Assembly (NCBI RefSeq): GCF_048159605.1
Contig: NZ_JBLREB010000001.1
Span: forward strand, 868,001-932,000
Origin: Ectobacillus polymachus
Lineage (GTDB): Bacteria; Bacillota; Bacilli; Bacillales; Bacillaceae_G
Length of the DNA stretch: 64,000 bases
Reading direction: 5' to 3'
Shown piece after piece: positions 44,288-53,880 of this stretch. Below the pieces are notes generated by a model. The model saw only the letters and a list, made by a program, of their open reading frames with translations. It had not been told where the DNA came from and did not search any database. Position numbers and translations under genes: made by a program. Each line of letters begins with the position of its first letter. Position 1 is the first letter of the stretch.

Positions 44288-45361
44288 TTACTTGCTTGTT
44301 TCTCGGCGTATTACAGGTGCCACTTCTGTTGCAAGTAATTCAATTGCCTTTACGACTTGCCGGTATGGCATATTACCGATGTCCATCTGTGCGATAAAGC
44401 GTTGATGTCCAAATAATTCGTATTGATACAGTATTTTCTCAATGATTTGTTGTGGACTGCCTATACATAGTTGCCTGGAGAGCTCTTCGAAGTCGTTACG
44501 AGTTATATTTGATTCGATTCCATGCATGAGTTTCATTAAGTAACCAAAGTAGTTAGCGTATGAAGGATAAAATTCTTCTTTCGCTTGCTGTGAAGTTGTT
44601 GCAATGTATGCGTGCGTTGTTACTCCGACTTTAAGCTGCTCTAAATCATGACCAGCTAGCGTTCCTGCTTTTCTGTAGACATCCACTAATGGTTTGAAAC
44701 GATCCCCATTCCCGCTCAGAATTGCTAACGCCATTCCCGTTCCAAACTGCCCTGCTCTTCTCGCACTTTCGGGTGTTCCTCCAACTCCAATCCAGATTGG
44801 CAGTTTATCTTGCATTGGATGTGGTGTGAGTTCCACTCTATCTAGAGATGAACGAAATTTTCCGTGCCAGGTAATAGGCTTATTTTCATTAAGCTTAAGT
44901 AATAATTCAATTTTCTCTGCAAACAGCTCGTTATAATCATTTAAGTCATATCCAAAGAGTGGAAACGATTCAATAAATGCACCGCGACCAGCTAAAATTT
45001 CTGCACGTCCATCTGAAATGAGATCAAGTGTTGCAAAATCCTCGTAAATTCGCACTGGATCATTAGTACTAAGAACTGTTGTGGCAGTTGTTAGTCGAAT
45101 CTGTTTTGTTTGCTGTGCAATAGCAGCTAAGACAATCGCAGGTGCACTCACTGCAAAGTCATTACTGTGGTGCTCACCAATCCCAAAGATATCTAATCCC
45201 GCCTCATCTGCTAGTTTAGCAGCTTCTATTATCTCTTTAATTCGTTGATGAGAATTCCTTCTTTCCCCTGTTTGTTTATTTTTAATGACATCTCCAAATG
45301 TATATATACCAATCTCCATTGCTTTTTTTGAAGTGTTAATCTTACTTTCGTTTGCTTTCAT
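44288..45361 (-). CDS. LLM-class flavin-dependent oxidoreductase
   Basis: A 357-residue luciferase-like monooxygenase-fold protein: GLDIFGIGEHHSNDFAVSAP (about 55-74), TTVLSTNDPVRIYEDFATLDLISDGRAEILAGRG (about 93-126) and PIWIGVGGTPESARRAG (about 197-213). It probably uses FMN (or F420 in other hosts) on an unknown substrate. It is not linked to the LuxC/LuxE genes 38 kb away by anything but superfamily name. AAAGGAAGG precedes ATG 45361. Confidence 0.85.
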   Translation of the reverse strand: MKANESKINTSKKAMEIGIYTFGDVIKNKQTGERRNSHQRIKEIIEAAKLADEAGLDIFGIGEHHSNDFAVSAPAIVLAAIAQQTKQIRLTTATTVLSTNDPVRIYEDFATLDLISDGRAEILAGRGAFIESFPLFGYDLNDYNELFAEKIELLLKLNENKPITWHGKFRSSLDRVELTPHPMQDKLPIWIGVGGTPESARRAGQFGTGMALAILSGNGDRFKPLVDVYRKAGTLAGHDLEQLKVGVTTHAYIATTSQQAKEEFYPSYANYFGYLMKLMHGIESNITRNDFEELSRQLCIGSPQQIIEKILYQYELFGHQRFIAQMDIGNMPYRQVVKAIELLATEVAPVIRRETSK

Positions 45362-45478
45362 TTTTACCTTCCTTTAACTGATAGATAAAATAACAAGCTC
45401 ATAGGGATATTATTTAATTACTATTTATAATCCACTATACTATTTAAAGTTAGACAAAGCAATTCTTTTCTTTCATGA

Positions 45479-45520
45479 AAAAGGCTTATGTTCACTGTAT
45501 AAACATAAGCCTTTCTTTGC
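45479..45520 (-). terminator. terminator of the aminotransferase gene
   Basis: AAAGGCTTATGTTT pairs with AACATAAGCCTTT, followed on the minus strand by TTCATG; the plus strand continues CTTTGC. It lies 40 bases after the aminotransferase stop. Confidence 0.7.
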
Positions 45521-45558
45521 TATTTCATTTTTTCGCCTAATTATCGAAGTGTGTATCG

Positions 45559-46914
45559 TTAATTGTTAACAGTAAAGAGATGTTTCTTTTCAAAGTTACT
45601 CAATACGTTTTCAAAAATATCCATAGCTTCATGTAGTTGTTGTTCGGTTATTATAAGCGGCGGTGCAATGATCACGCTAGATTCATGAGAATAGGTGTAA
45701 AAACCATTTTCAGATAGTAAACTTACGAATTTGTTCATATATCCGACTTGATCTTTTCCATAGTCCATTCCATAAGAAATGATTGGCTCTTTCGTTGCTT
45801 TGTCTTTTACTAGCTCAACCGCTGCAAATAAACCGATAGAGCGAACCTCTCCTACAGAATCCATTTGCAGCAGTTCCTCTAATCGCTTTGCAAGCACATC
45901 CCCTAGCTTTGCAGCATTTTCAATAAGTTTTTCGTCTTTATAAATATCAAGTGTAGCGCAGCCGATTTGTGTAGAAACCGTATGACCACTATAGGTGAGT
46001 CCAGTCATTAATACATGATCATCGAAATAACTAGCTACTTTTTCACTTACAATGACTCCTCCAAGCGGACTATATCCACACGTTACCCCTTTTGCGAACG
46101 TCATAATATCTGGCTTGAAATCATAGTGCTGTACAGCAAACATTTTCCCTGTTCGTCCAAACCCTGTCATCACTTCATCACAAATCATTAGAATTCCGTA
46201 ACGATCGCAAAGTTCTCGTACCCCTTCTAAATAGCCTTTAGGCGGTATGAGAACGCCATTACTACCAGGAATAGGCTCGATAAAAATGGCAGCAATGGAT
46301 TCAGGACCTTCATATTGAATTTGGTTATGTAATCGATTTAAATAAAACTTTGTTGCTTCCCCTTCACTTGCAAAATCAATTACTTCTCGGTATAAATATG
46401 GCGTGTCGAATTTGATAAATCCAGGTAATCCGGGCTCTACTGTAAAGCGGCGCGCTTCCCCGGTTAAATTTCCTGCACCAAATGTTGCACCGTGGTAAGA
46501 ACGGTAACGGGAGAAAATTTTATATCGTCCTGTTGCCATCCGCGCAATTTTTACGGCATGATCATTAGATTCTGCTCCGCCGTTAGTGAAGAATACTTTT
46601 GCCATATTGTCTGGTGAGACTTCAATTATTTTTCGAGCTAGCTCTGTTTTGGATGCAGTAGCAAAAGCTGGTGCTGCAATAGGAATTTCACCTATAAGCT
46701 TAAATTCTTCCAGTAATTTTGGATGCTGATGACCAACATTTAAATATACAAGCTGTGAACACATATCATAATATTTTTTACCCGTTTCATCCCAAAAGAA
46801 TATACCTTCTGCTCTTTTTATAATTTTAGGATTTACATTTTTTTGTTTAGACCAGGAGTGTAGGATATATCGCTTATCATCACTTTTAATTTGTGCATCG
46901 TCGATTGATTTCAT
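45559..46914 (-). CDS. class III PLP-dependent aminotransferase
   Basis: A 451-residue omega-amino acid:pyruvate-type aminotransferase. Features are FTNGGAESNDHAVKIAR (about 108-124), YHGATFGAGNLTG, CDEVMTGFGRTGKMFA (Asp contacting PLP) and the PLP-binding Lys in MTFAKGVTCGYSPLGG (about 276). It moves an amino group from an omega-amino acid or amine to a keto acid. The substrate is not determined. It stands alone; GAGAGGGTGA precedes ATG 46914. Confidence 0.9.
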   Translation of the reverse strand: MKSIDDAQIKSDDKRYILHSWSKQKNVNPKIIKRAEGIFFWDETGKKYYDMCSQLVYLNVGHQHPKLLEEFKLIGEIPIAAPAFATASKTELARKIIEVSPDNMAKVFFTNGGAESNDHAVKIARMATGRYKIFSRYRSYHGATFGAGNLTGEARRFTVEPGLPGFIKFDTPYLYREVIDFASEGEATKFYLNRLHNQIQYEGPESIAAIFIEPIPGSNGVLIPPKGYLEGVRELCDRYGILMICDEVMTGFGRTGKMFAVQHYDFKPDIMTFAKGVTCGYSPLGGVIVSEKVASYFDDHVLMTGLTYSGHTVSTQIGCATLDIYKDEKLIENAAKLGDVLAKRLEELLQMDSVGEVRSIGLFAAVELVKDKATKEPIISYGMDYGKDQVGYMNKFVSLLSENGFYTYSHESSVIIAPPLIITEQQLHEAMDIFENVLSNFEKKHLFTVNN

Positions 46915-46998
46915 TTCATCACCCTCTCTATATAATTTCTGAATTATTAGATAATTGAATTATACCTTGTTTTCTAACTTTAGGCGAGAAAACGAAAA

Positions 46999-47030
46999 AA
47001 CAACTGTATTAAAAACAGTTGTTCTTCTTT
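46999..47030 (-). terminator. terminator of the exonuclease gene
   Basis: AACAACTGT pairs with ACAGTTGTT, followed on the minus strand by a T run. It lies 28 bases after the stop of the exonuclease III gene. Confidence 0.8.
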
Positions 47031-47050
47031 GTATAATGTAATTTTTTATG

Positions 47051-47806
47051 TTATACATTTATTTCTAAGACGATTGGACAATGGTCGCTTCCCATTATGT
47101 TTGAATGTATATGAACATCTTTTATTACGTCTTTTATCCGTTCTGAAGTGAGAAAATAATCAATACGCCATCCAATATTTCGTTCTCTTACTTTATTCAT
47201 ATAGGACCACCACGTATAGGAATCTTTCTTATCAGGATAAAGAAAGCGAAATGTGTCAATGAAACCAGATGCTAATAAAGTACTCATTTTCCCTCTTTCT
47301 TCATCTGTAAAACCAGAGTTTCCTATATTCGGTTTCGGATTTTTCAAATCGATTTCTTGATGGGCAACGTTTAAATCACCACATAAAATCACTGGTTTTT
47401 GTTGATCCAATTCTAGTAGATAATTTCGTATTTTATCTTCCCAATCTAATCTTACATCTAGCCGAGCTAAATCTCTTTGCGAATTAGGAGTATATACATT
47501 CACTAAGTAAAAGTTTGTGAATTCCAAGGTAATGATTCTTCCCTCTGGTTCCTCTTCTTCCAATCCTACGCCATACTTTACGGACAAAGGATTATGTTTA
47601 GAAAATACTGCCGTACCGGAATATCCTTTTTTGATAGCATAATTCCAATATTGATAGTAATTCTCTAAATCTAATTCTATCTGTCCCTTCTGTAATTTTG
47701 TTTCTTGAATACAAAAAATATCTGCATCCATTTCATTAAAATAGTCTAAAAATCCCTTTCGAACACACGCTCGAATACCATTTACATTCCAGGAAATCAA
47801 TTTCAT
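47051..47806 (-). CDS. exoA: exodeoxyribonuclease III / AP endonuclease
   Basis: A 251-residue ExoA/XthA family enzyme for base excision repair. The catalytic set is present: SWNVNGIRA (N7), QETKLQ (Glu about 35), VYTPNSQRDL, GDLNVAHQEIDLKNPK (Asp and Asn), GWRIDYFLTS and the terminal GSDHCPIVLEI (Asp-His pair). The length is normal. GAGGAGACG precedes ATG 47806. Confidence 0.95.
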   Translation of the reverse strand: MKLISWNVNGIRACVRKGFLDYFNEMDADIFCIQETKLQKGQIELDLENYYQYWNYAIKKGYSGTAVFSKHNPLSVKYGVGLEEEEPEGRIITLEFTNFYLVNVYTPNSQRDLARLDVRLDWEDKIRNYLLELDQQKPVILCGDLNVAHQEIDLKNPKPNIGNSGFTDEERGKMSTLLASGFIDTFRFLYPDKKDSYTWWSYMNKVRERNIGWRIDYFLTSERIKDVIKDVHIHSNIMGSDHCPIVLEINV

Positions 47807-47890
47807 AGTAGGCTACGTCTCCTCGTTGCTTCGTTTGCTTATTTTGCTATGTAAGTGCAAGTCTTTTAGGAAGGATTGTAAAATGCTTGA

Positions 47891-48103
47891 TTAAATCTCT
47901 TGATGTAATTTGAATTTAGTAAGACATTCTTTACATATGCAGGCTTTTCTTAACTGCTCTGGTGGAACCATTTCAAATATTTCTTTTGGAAAGGATTCAT
48001 CATTACACCAGCAAGTTCCATGGGGTTTTCCGGAAATATTCCCACAATTATTATCCTTACCACAGAGAGGACAGCAATTTGCATGAGTAGATTCCTTTTT
48101 CAA
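47891..48103 (-). CDS. cysteine-rich CWC family protein
   Basis: A 70-residue protein with the Cys_rich_CWC pattern: CPLCGKDNNCG, HGTCWCNDESFPKEIFEMVPPEQLRKACICKECLTKF. The Cys set probably binds zinc. I take TTG 48103 as start because GAGGTG lies 10 bases upstream and family members are about this length; the frame extends upstream to 48196 without a site. The function is unknown. Confidence 0.7.
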   Translation of the reverse strand: MKKESTHANCCPLCGKDNNCGNISGKPHGTCWCNDESFPKEIFEMVPPEQLRKACICKECLTKFKLHQEI

Positions 48104-48356
48104 AATGTAACTACACCTCACTTTTTTTGCTTTACATACACGAATAGATTCCTGCTCTAATGCTAGGAAATCTCTATATATTTGTAATTCTAACACAATA
48201 CAGTTGTCAATCTATCATCTAGTTTTCTTATTATGACTTTGAAATTAAGGATCTGTAAAATTTTACCGCTATATTTTGGCTATTGTTCATATATTACTAT
48301 TTGAATTATCGGAAAACAAAGAGTATACTAGAAAAAAGTAAAGGAGTTGATTTCCT

Positions 48357-48551
48357 ATGAATAAGTATTTTCTTAATCAACCTCAATTTGATGAAAATGT
48401 TACAGATGCTCAATTTGCTGAAATGGTGTTTGATAAGGTTCTACATGATGCTAGAAAAGCAAAGCTTCTAAAGGAAATCGACCAATCATTACTAACTAAA
48501 AATAAAGAAGAATTTTTACGATTAACTGAGGAGTTAAAACGTATTTCATAA
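48357..48551 (+). CDS. IDEAL domain protein
   Basis: A 64-residue protein whose core (FAEMVFDKVLHDARKAKLLKEIDQSLLTKNKEEFLRLTEELKRI) fits the IDEAL domain found in many small Bacillus proteins, including the tail of ComK regulators and YpiB-like proteins. It probably mediates a protein contact. AAAGGAG precedes ATG 48357. Confidence 0.8.
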   Translation: MNKYFLNQPQFDENVTDAQFAEMVFDKVLHDARKAKLLKEIDQSLLTKNKEEFLRLTEELKRIS

Positions 48552-48582
48552 TTAAATTTTGGATAGTAGTTTATATAGTAAA

Positions 48583-48617
48583 GAAGCCCCTTCTTTTATA
48601 GATAAGGGCTTTTTTTG
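48583..48617 (+). terminator. intrinsic terminator
   Basis: AAGCCC and TCTT pair with AGA and GGGCTT around a short loop, followed by a T run. It ends the IDEAL-domain gene. Confidence 0.8.
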
Positions 48618-48697
48618 TTTAGTCGCTAATCATTCACTTTGACTAATCTTGTTTTATCCCGCTTTAACGGGCAGTAAGACCCCCACTGATGGAAGTT

Positions 48698-49618
48698 TCA
48701 CTTTATTTTTAATAGTTGAATAAAATTTTCATTCCTTCTTTTTAATCTAGATTCTACAGAAACATTACTATAATCATATATTCCGCTTTCTGTTTTTACG
48801 CCAAGATGATTTTGTTCAACTAGAAGTCGAATAAGTTCTGGGACATCATTTGCTAACTCTGGAGAGAGATTATCGAGTACTCGTTTCCATGTATCAAGCC
48901 CACCATAATCGGCCGTTTCCAATGGACCAATAAAAGCCCATCGAAATCCAGGACCGCTTTTTATTACCGTATCGATCTCTTTTGCATCAGCTACCCCATT
49001 TTGTAATAGATGTAGCGCTTCACGTAGAAGAGCTGCTTGCAAACGATTCGCTATAAATCCAGGTGTTTCCTTTTTCAGTAATACAGGTGTTTTGCCGATA
49101 CTCACAATCAATTGCATTGTCATATCGATCACATGTTGTGCTGTTGTTTCATGTTTTACAATTTCAACGAGTGGTACTAAATGCGCTGGATTAAAAAAGT
49201 GAGTAATAATAAAGCGCTGCGGGGTGCTTACGTATGTAATTAGTTTTGATAATGGTAAAGTAGACGTATTAGAAGCGATAATGACATTTTCATTAACCAT
49301 TGATTCTAATTCTTTAAATAAATTCCATTTTAACTCAATCACTTCAGGAATTGCTTCAATAATGAACTGTGCCTCCTTCACACTCTCCTGCAGATCGACA
49401 CTTGTAAGAATACGTTTTAATGTTTCCACTTTTTCTTCAGCAGTAATCATTTCTTGTTCAACGTAACTATCTAAGTTATTCTGAATTGATATAGTAGCTT
49501 TTTCCAAAAACTCCTCTTTTAAATCATATAATTGAACCGTATTTCCAGCAAGGGCACATGCTTGTGCAATACCATGTCCCATAATTCCTGCACCGATGAC
49601 AGTGATCCGTTTTTCCAT
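48698..49618 (-). CDS. 3-hydroxyacyl-CoA dehydrogenase family protein
   Basis: A 306-residue 3HCDH with GAGIMGHGIAQACALAG (9-25), NTSTLPLSKL and HFFNPAHLVPLVEIV (catalytic His about 140), and a C-terminal domain with TPGFIANRLQAALLREALHLLQNG and GPGFRWAFIGPLETADYGGLD. This last pattern is closer to hydroxy-acid dehydrogenases such as carnitine or lambda-crystallin-like members than to Hbd. It follows the AtoE-type transporter gene by 73 bases and may form an operon with it. Confidence 0.85.
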   Translation of the reverse strand: MEKRITVIGAGIMGHGIAQACALAGNTVQLYDLKEEFLEKATISIQNNLDSYVEQEMITAEEKVETLKRILTSVDLQESVKEAQFIIEAIPEVIELKWNLFKELESMVNENVIIASNTSTLPLSKLITYVSTPQRFIITHFFNPAHLVPLVEIVKHETTAQHVIDMTMQLIVSIGKTPVLLKKETPGFIANRLQAALLREALHLLQNGVADAKEIDTVIKSGPGFRWAFIGPLETADYGGLDTWKRVLDNLSPELANDVPELIRLLVEQNHLGVKTESGIYDYSNVSVESRLKRRNENFIQLLKIK

Positions 49619-49691
49619 AAGTGATCGCTCCTTTTATATAAAGAGGAAGTTTCAAAGTCCGAAACTCCCCTTCTATCAAACTTCTATTTTA

Positions 49692-51017
49692 TTAGAAAAA
49701 TGACAAACCAATCGCAAAGATAATTCCTGAAACAAGCAATGTCGTTACACAATAACCCATAATATCTCTAACTCCTAGTCCAGCGATAGCAAGTGCAGGG
49801 AGAGCCCAAAACGGCTGAGCCATGTTCATCCATGCCTCTCCGTAAGCAATTGACATAGCTGCAACACCTGGATCGACCCCAAGATGTTGAGCCGCTGGCA
49901 TAATAAACGGTCCTTGTACGACCCAATGTCCTCCTCCGGAAGGAACAAAGAAGTTAACAATTCCTGAGCTTATAAATGCCAAGAATGGGAATGTTGCAGG
50001 TGTAGATATAGAAATAAAAGCATTCGTGATGTCTCCACCTAATCCTGACATTTCCATCATGCCTTGTATTCCAGCATAAAAAGGAAATTGAATCATGATT
50101 CCAGCTGTTCCTCTTGCAGCATTTGTAACAGCATTCATATATGAAAGAGGTGTACCATGAAGAAGTAGTCCAGTTGTAAAGAAAAGTAAGTTTACAGTGT
50201 TAATATCGATTTTAAAGCCATTTGTTGTTATGTAATAAATAAGATACGAGTATCCAAGCAATGAAATAAGGATGCTGAGAAATCGACTGTTTTCCATATA
50301 AGTAGCGAATGTCTTTTTCGCTGGAATTGCTACAGTCGTAGCTGCTATTTCATCTTCAGCTAGAAGCTTCGGGTCGATGCCTATTACGTCTTTACCTGTT
50401 GGCATCATCCATCTTGTCATGATTGGAAGAATAACGAGTAGAGCAATTGTGATAAAAAGATTAAATCCTGTAAAAATGGTATGTGTTAGTGGAATCAATC
50501 CAACTGTTTTCTCCATTGGATTTCCAGCTGTAGCGGCCACCAGTGGAATGGAACCAGAAAGTCCTCCATGCCATGTTAGGAATCCAATGTAGGCGCACGC
50601 AATCAGGAAACGATAATCTGAACCTGATATTCGTTTTGCAACTTCTTTGGCGAACAAAGCTCCGACGATTAATCCAAATCCCCAGTTGATAAAGCTTGCG
50701 ATTCCAGAACCTAATGTAACGAGGACAACCCCTTGTGCTGGTGTTTTTGCCACACCAGCAAGCTTTACTAACCACTTTTTCACAAAAGGAGAACTGGCAA
50801 GAGCATGACCTGTAACGAGGACTAGACTCATTTGCATTGCGAAAGCTAATAGATTCCAAAATCCTTTACCCCAATATTGAATCATCTCAATCGGACCATG
50901 CGGAGTAAATGCAATTCCTGAAATGAATAAAACTAAGGTTAGAAGAAGTGCGAATACAAAAGGATCTGGTAAGAATCGTTGAACAATAGCTGTAAAGAAA
51001 TTAGATAACGTTTTCAT
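49692..51017 (-). CDS. AtoE-type short-chain fatty acid transporter
   Basis: A 441-residue integral membrane protein of the AtoE/short-chain fatty acid permease family, with about twelve segments. Family segments are LPDPFVFALLLTLVLF, GSGIASFINWGFGLIVGALFAKEV, GGLSGSIPLVAAT and FFVPSGGGHWVVQGPFIMPAA. It probably takes up acetoacetate, butyrate or similar acids, which would suit the dehydrogenase gene that follows. AGGAGGAATGAA precedes ATG 51017. Confidence 0.9.
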   Translation of the reverse strand: MKTLSNFFTAIVQRFLPDPFVFALLLTLVLFISGIAFTPHGPIEMIQYWGKGFWNLLAFAMQMSLVLVTGHALASSPFVKKWLVKLAGVAKTPAQGVVLVTLGSGIASFINWGFGLIVGALFAKEVAKRISGSDYRFLIACAYIGFLTWHGGLSGSIPLVAATAGNPMEKTVGLIPLTHTIFTGFNLFITIALLVILPIMTRWMMPTGKDVIGIDPKLLAEDEIAATTVAIPAKKTFATYMENSRFLSILISLLGYSYLIYYITTNGFKIDINTVNLLFFTTGLLLHGTPLSYMNAVTNAARGTAGIMIQFPFYAGIQGMMEMSGLGGDITNAFISISTPATFPFLAFISSGIVNFFVPSGGGHWVVQGPFIMPAAQHLGVDPGVAAMSIAYGEAWMNMAQPFWALPALAIAGLGVRDIMGYCVTTLLVSGIIFAIGLSFF

Positions 51018-51267
51018 TTCATTCCTCCTATTTTATATTTACTTTTTCGATATATAGAAATTTGTTAACAGCTACACCCTCCTTTCTGTGCCAGGAATCA
51101 ATAAACATTTATAACAAAATTATACATAACATTACTATAAATGGTAAATATTTATTTTTATATATTTTTTTAACATTACATTCAATTCGTTTTTTGCTGA
51201 TTGGTAGAAGGATTAGATATTATAAACTAGATCAGGTTCTTAAACGAAAGTAACTAGGAAATAAATA

Positions 51268-51303
51268 ATGCCTCCGCTTTTAAGATGAAGCGAAGGCATT
51301 ATT
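51268..51303 (-). terminator. terminator of the second ger operon
   Basis: AATGCCTTCGCTT pairs with AAGCGGAGGCATT; the minus strand continues ATTTATTT. It overlaps the C-subunit stop codon by a few bases. Confidence 0.75.
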
Positions 51304-52444
51304 TAACAGGACGAAGCTTTCCAGAATGTTTAATTAATAACGATATATTTACAGAAATAGAATCCTCTTCTAAAGGCACTCTTCCATTTTCATTTAGCTG
51401 TTTCCAAAGTTTATTGTTTTTTTTATGCAATACTTCACCTAATTCATAGATATCACCATTAATAGCAAGCGCTTTCGAATATGTATGTATGATGTCCTCT
51501 TTTATTTGAGCAGCTGCAGCTGCTGCTAAATCATTTACCTCTATTTGCTGATTTAGTTCATTAATAAGTCCGGAATACTTAAGGTTGATCGTAAAATGTA
51601 TCTTATCACCTATCAAACTTGGCTTAATATTCACTTTACTTTTTTCAATTACTACTGTAGCCATTGGTTGGCCATCTTTCTCAACGGTAACTCCACTACG
51701 TTTTGATTTCTCTGTTACCCATTGATAGCCTCCAATGTCATCATCAGTTAGAAAACCAAGTAGTTTCTCTTTTGTTACTAGTGCCATTCCACTAACGTCA
51801 ATGGCGGGCAAGTTTTTATGGTCTTCCTGCCACATGTCCTTTTGGGTTAAACTAACTTGGGGAAGAAGTCCATTCTGTCCTGGTTGTTGGATGGCAATTA
51901 AAAGTTCACGCATGTTTTTGGGTTGAAGTAAAGAGTTTTGTTTGTAACTATTTATGGGCTCCCCCAACTCAGTAAGGGTAGAAGTAATTTGTAAAGGCTG
52001 ATAGGTATGTAATACTTCTTTAATATCTTCTTCGGTAGAATACATCCAAATGCGATAGCGGGTCTCGCGATAGCGGTCAAATAAGTCCAATACTTTCTCT
52101 AATCCTTTATTTTCCAATGCTGCCTTAGAAATGACGATATACTTCAAATGTCCCCAAAAAACCCGAATTTGTGTTGAAGGATAAACGTTAAACATTGCTT
52201 CATCTATATTTCTTCCAGAAACGTGGCCAACTTCAATTTTCTCCTTACTCGGAGCCGCTGCACTCTCAGATTTTGCAAGACTTCCGACATTTATATATTG
52301 CAGATAGCCATGAAATTTTCCATCTTTATAATCAATACCTAATCCATGCAAATACACCATACGTTCTGGTTCATTCGAATCAAAGCAGCCACTAAGAAGC
52401 GGACAAAGGATAAAAAATAAAAGAATCATCCTTCCTCTTTTCAT
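51299..52444 (-). CDS. germinant receptor C subunit (lipoprotein), second operon
   Basis: A 381-residue GerAC/GerKC-family lipoprotein with signal peptide and lipobox LLSG-C (Cys 20), then FDSNEPERMVYLHGLGIDYKDGK. Mature features include RVFWGHLKYIVISKAALE and the segment on residues about 110-135 with FDRYRETRYRIWMYST. It overlaps the A-subunit stop by 4 bp, and is the last gene of the B-A-C operon. Confidence 0.95.
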   Translation of the reverse strand: MKRGRMILLFFILCPLLSGCFDSNEPERMVYLHGLGIDYKDGKFHGYLQYINVGSLAKSESAAAPSKEKIEVGHVSGRNIDEAMFNVYPSTQIRVFWGHLKYIVISKAALENKGLEKVLDLFDRYRETRYRIWMYSTEEDIKEVLHTYQPLQITSTLTELGEPINSYKQNSLLQPKNMRELLIAIQQPGQNGLLPQVSLTQKDMWQEDHKNLPAIDVSGMALVTKEKLLGFLTDDDIGGYQWVTEKSKRSGVTVEKDGQPMATVVIEKSKVNIKPSLIGDKIHFTINLKYSGLINELNQQIEVNDLAAAAAAQIKEDIIHTYSKALAINGDIYELGEVLHKKNNKLWKQLNENGRVPLEEDSISVNISLLIKHSGKLRPVK

Positions 52445-53880
52445 TTTTTCTTTCTCCCAGTGCGTGTATTGTCATTAGATTTTGGAGTAAAAGCATGCGG
52501 ACGAATCGTATTTACTTTAGCTGGTAAACGAAAAATCTCATGTACTATATTCCTAAAACTTATACGTGTAGCAATTTCAAGGTAAGGAACCCCAAATGTT
52601 CGGATGCGTGCTAAATACAAGAGAATAAAGAATAGAGCTATAAAAAAGCCTGGAAATCCAAATAAGCCAGAAAAGAGAAGAACCCCAAAACGTAACAAGG
52701 AGACTGTTCCAATAAGAGCTTGGTTGGCAAGAGTAAATGTTGCGACGGTTGAAGCACCAATAACGACAAGCATCAATGCACTTGTTAATCCAGCACGGAT
52801 AGCCGCATCACCTATAATTAATCCACCGACAACACTTAATGTCTGTCCAATGGGAAGTGGCATTCTTAGCCCAGCCTCTCGAAATAATTCAAATAAAAGC
52901 AACATTAAAATCGCTTCTAAAGCACTAGGTAGCGGAACACCTTTTCTAGATTCTACTAAGGTAGCAAGCAACGTAAATGGAATTTGATTTTGGTGAAAAG
53001 ACGTGATTGCAACCCAAAACCCTGGTAGAAGAGTAGAAAATACTAATCCTACAATTCGCATAGTACGTTCAAATGAATTATATAAATATGATGTCTCCGA
53101 GTCTTCACCTGTCTTTAGTGTGAAAAATAAATTAGCAGGTGTAAGAATTGAATAGGCAACACCGTCAATCAGTACCGAAAACCGGCCGCTAAGCAATGAT
53201 TGAACGACAAAGTCAGGACGCCCGGTATATAGACTTTGCGGAAAAATCGCAAATGGTCTATCATCGATAAGTTCTTTCAACTGATTTCCGCTGTAAATAC
53301 TATCTATATCAACAGATTGCAATTTTTTCATAAGTTGTTTCAGAATGGATTGATCTGCAATATCCTGAATATAGAGAACAGCAACCTTTGTCTTGGAGCG
53401 CTTTCCAATTTCTAAAGATTCTACGCAAAGAGAAGTAGTTCGTAAGCGTTTCCGAATTAGTCCAATATTTATTGTAAGATCCTCAATAAAATTATCTCTC
53501 GGTCCTTGTATCGTGACTTCTGTTTTCGTTTCTTCTGGTTTTCTATTTGGAATATTTGCTATGTCAATAGAAAAAACACTATTGATTTCTTCTATTACTA
53601 CTACAGCTTTTCCAGAAAATATAGCAGACATAATTTTATCTTTATTATCAACCCATTCTAACCCCGTAACAGGGAAATATTCCTGAATCACTTCTTTTGA
53701 AATGTCTTTATAGTCTTCGATAAAATTTTTTAATTTTATAAAAATGACAGAGTCGAGCATTTCTTTTTTGACCATTCCTTGACAAAATGCAAAAAGGATT
53801 TGATACCCTGAAAAAGAAACATTTTGGATTATAACATCTCCACATTTTTGAAAAAGAGACCGAAATTTTTTCTCATCCAT
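52441..53880 (-). CDS. germinant receptor A subunit, second operon
   Basis: A 479-residue GerAA/GerKA-family protein with TGRPDFVVQSLLSGRFSVLIDGVAYSIL, SFHQNQIPFTLLATLVESRKGVPLPSALEAILMLLLFELFREAGLRMP and a basic C-terminus. The start is ATG 53880, since AAGGAGGAAAAG lies just upstream inside the end of the B gene; the longer frame to 54009 is the shadow of that gene. It is about 45 residues shorter than the other A subunit, mainly at the ends. It overlaps the B gene by 8 bp. Confidence 0.95.
   Translation of the reverse strand: MDEKKFRSLFQKCGDVIIQNVSFSGYQILFAFCQGMVKKEMLDSVIFIKLKNFIEDYKDISKEVIQEYFPVTGLEWVDNKDKIMSAIFSGKAVVVIEEINSVFSIDIANIPNRKPEETKTEVTIQGPRDNFIEDLTINIGLIRKRLRTTSLCVESLEIGKRSKTKVAVLYIQDIADQSILKQLMKKLQSVDIDSIYSGNQLKELIDDRPFAIFPQSLYTGRPDFVVQSLLSGRFSVLIDGVAYSILTPANLFFTLKTGEDSETSYLYNSFERTMRIVGLVFSTLLPGFWVAITSFHQNQIPFTLLATLVESRKGVPLPSALEAILMLLLFELFREAGLRMPLPIGQTLSVVGGLIIGDAAIRAGLTSALMLVVIGASTVATFTLANQALIGTVSLLRFGVLLFSGLFGFPGFFIALFFILLYLARIRTFGVPYLEIATRISFRNIVHEIFRLPAKVNTIRPHAFTPKSNDNTRTGRKKK

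Noticed and set aside
52604..52987. A 127-codon plus-strand frame opposite the second A subunit
   Set aside because: It is the antisense shadow of a well-supported gene.
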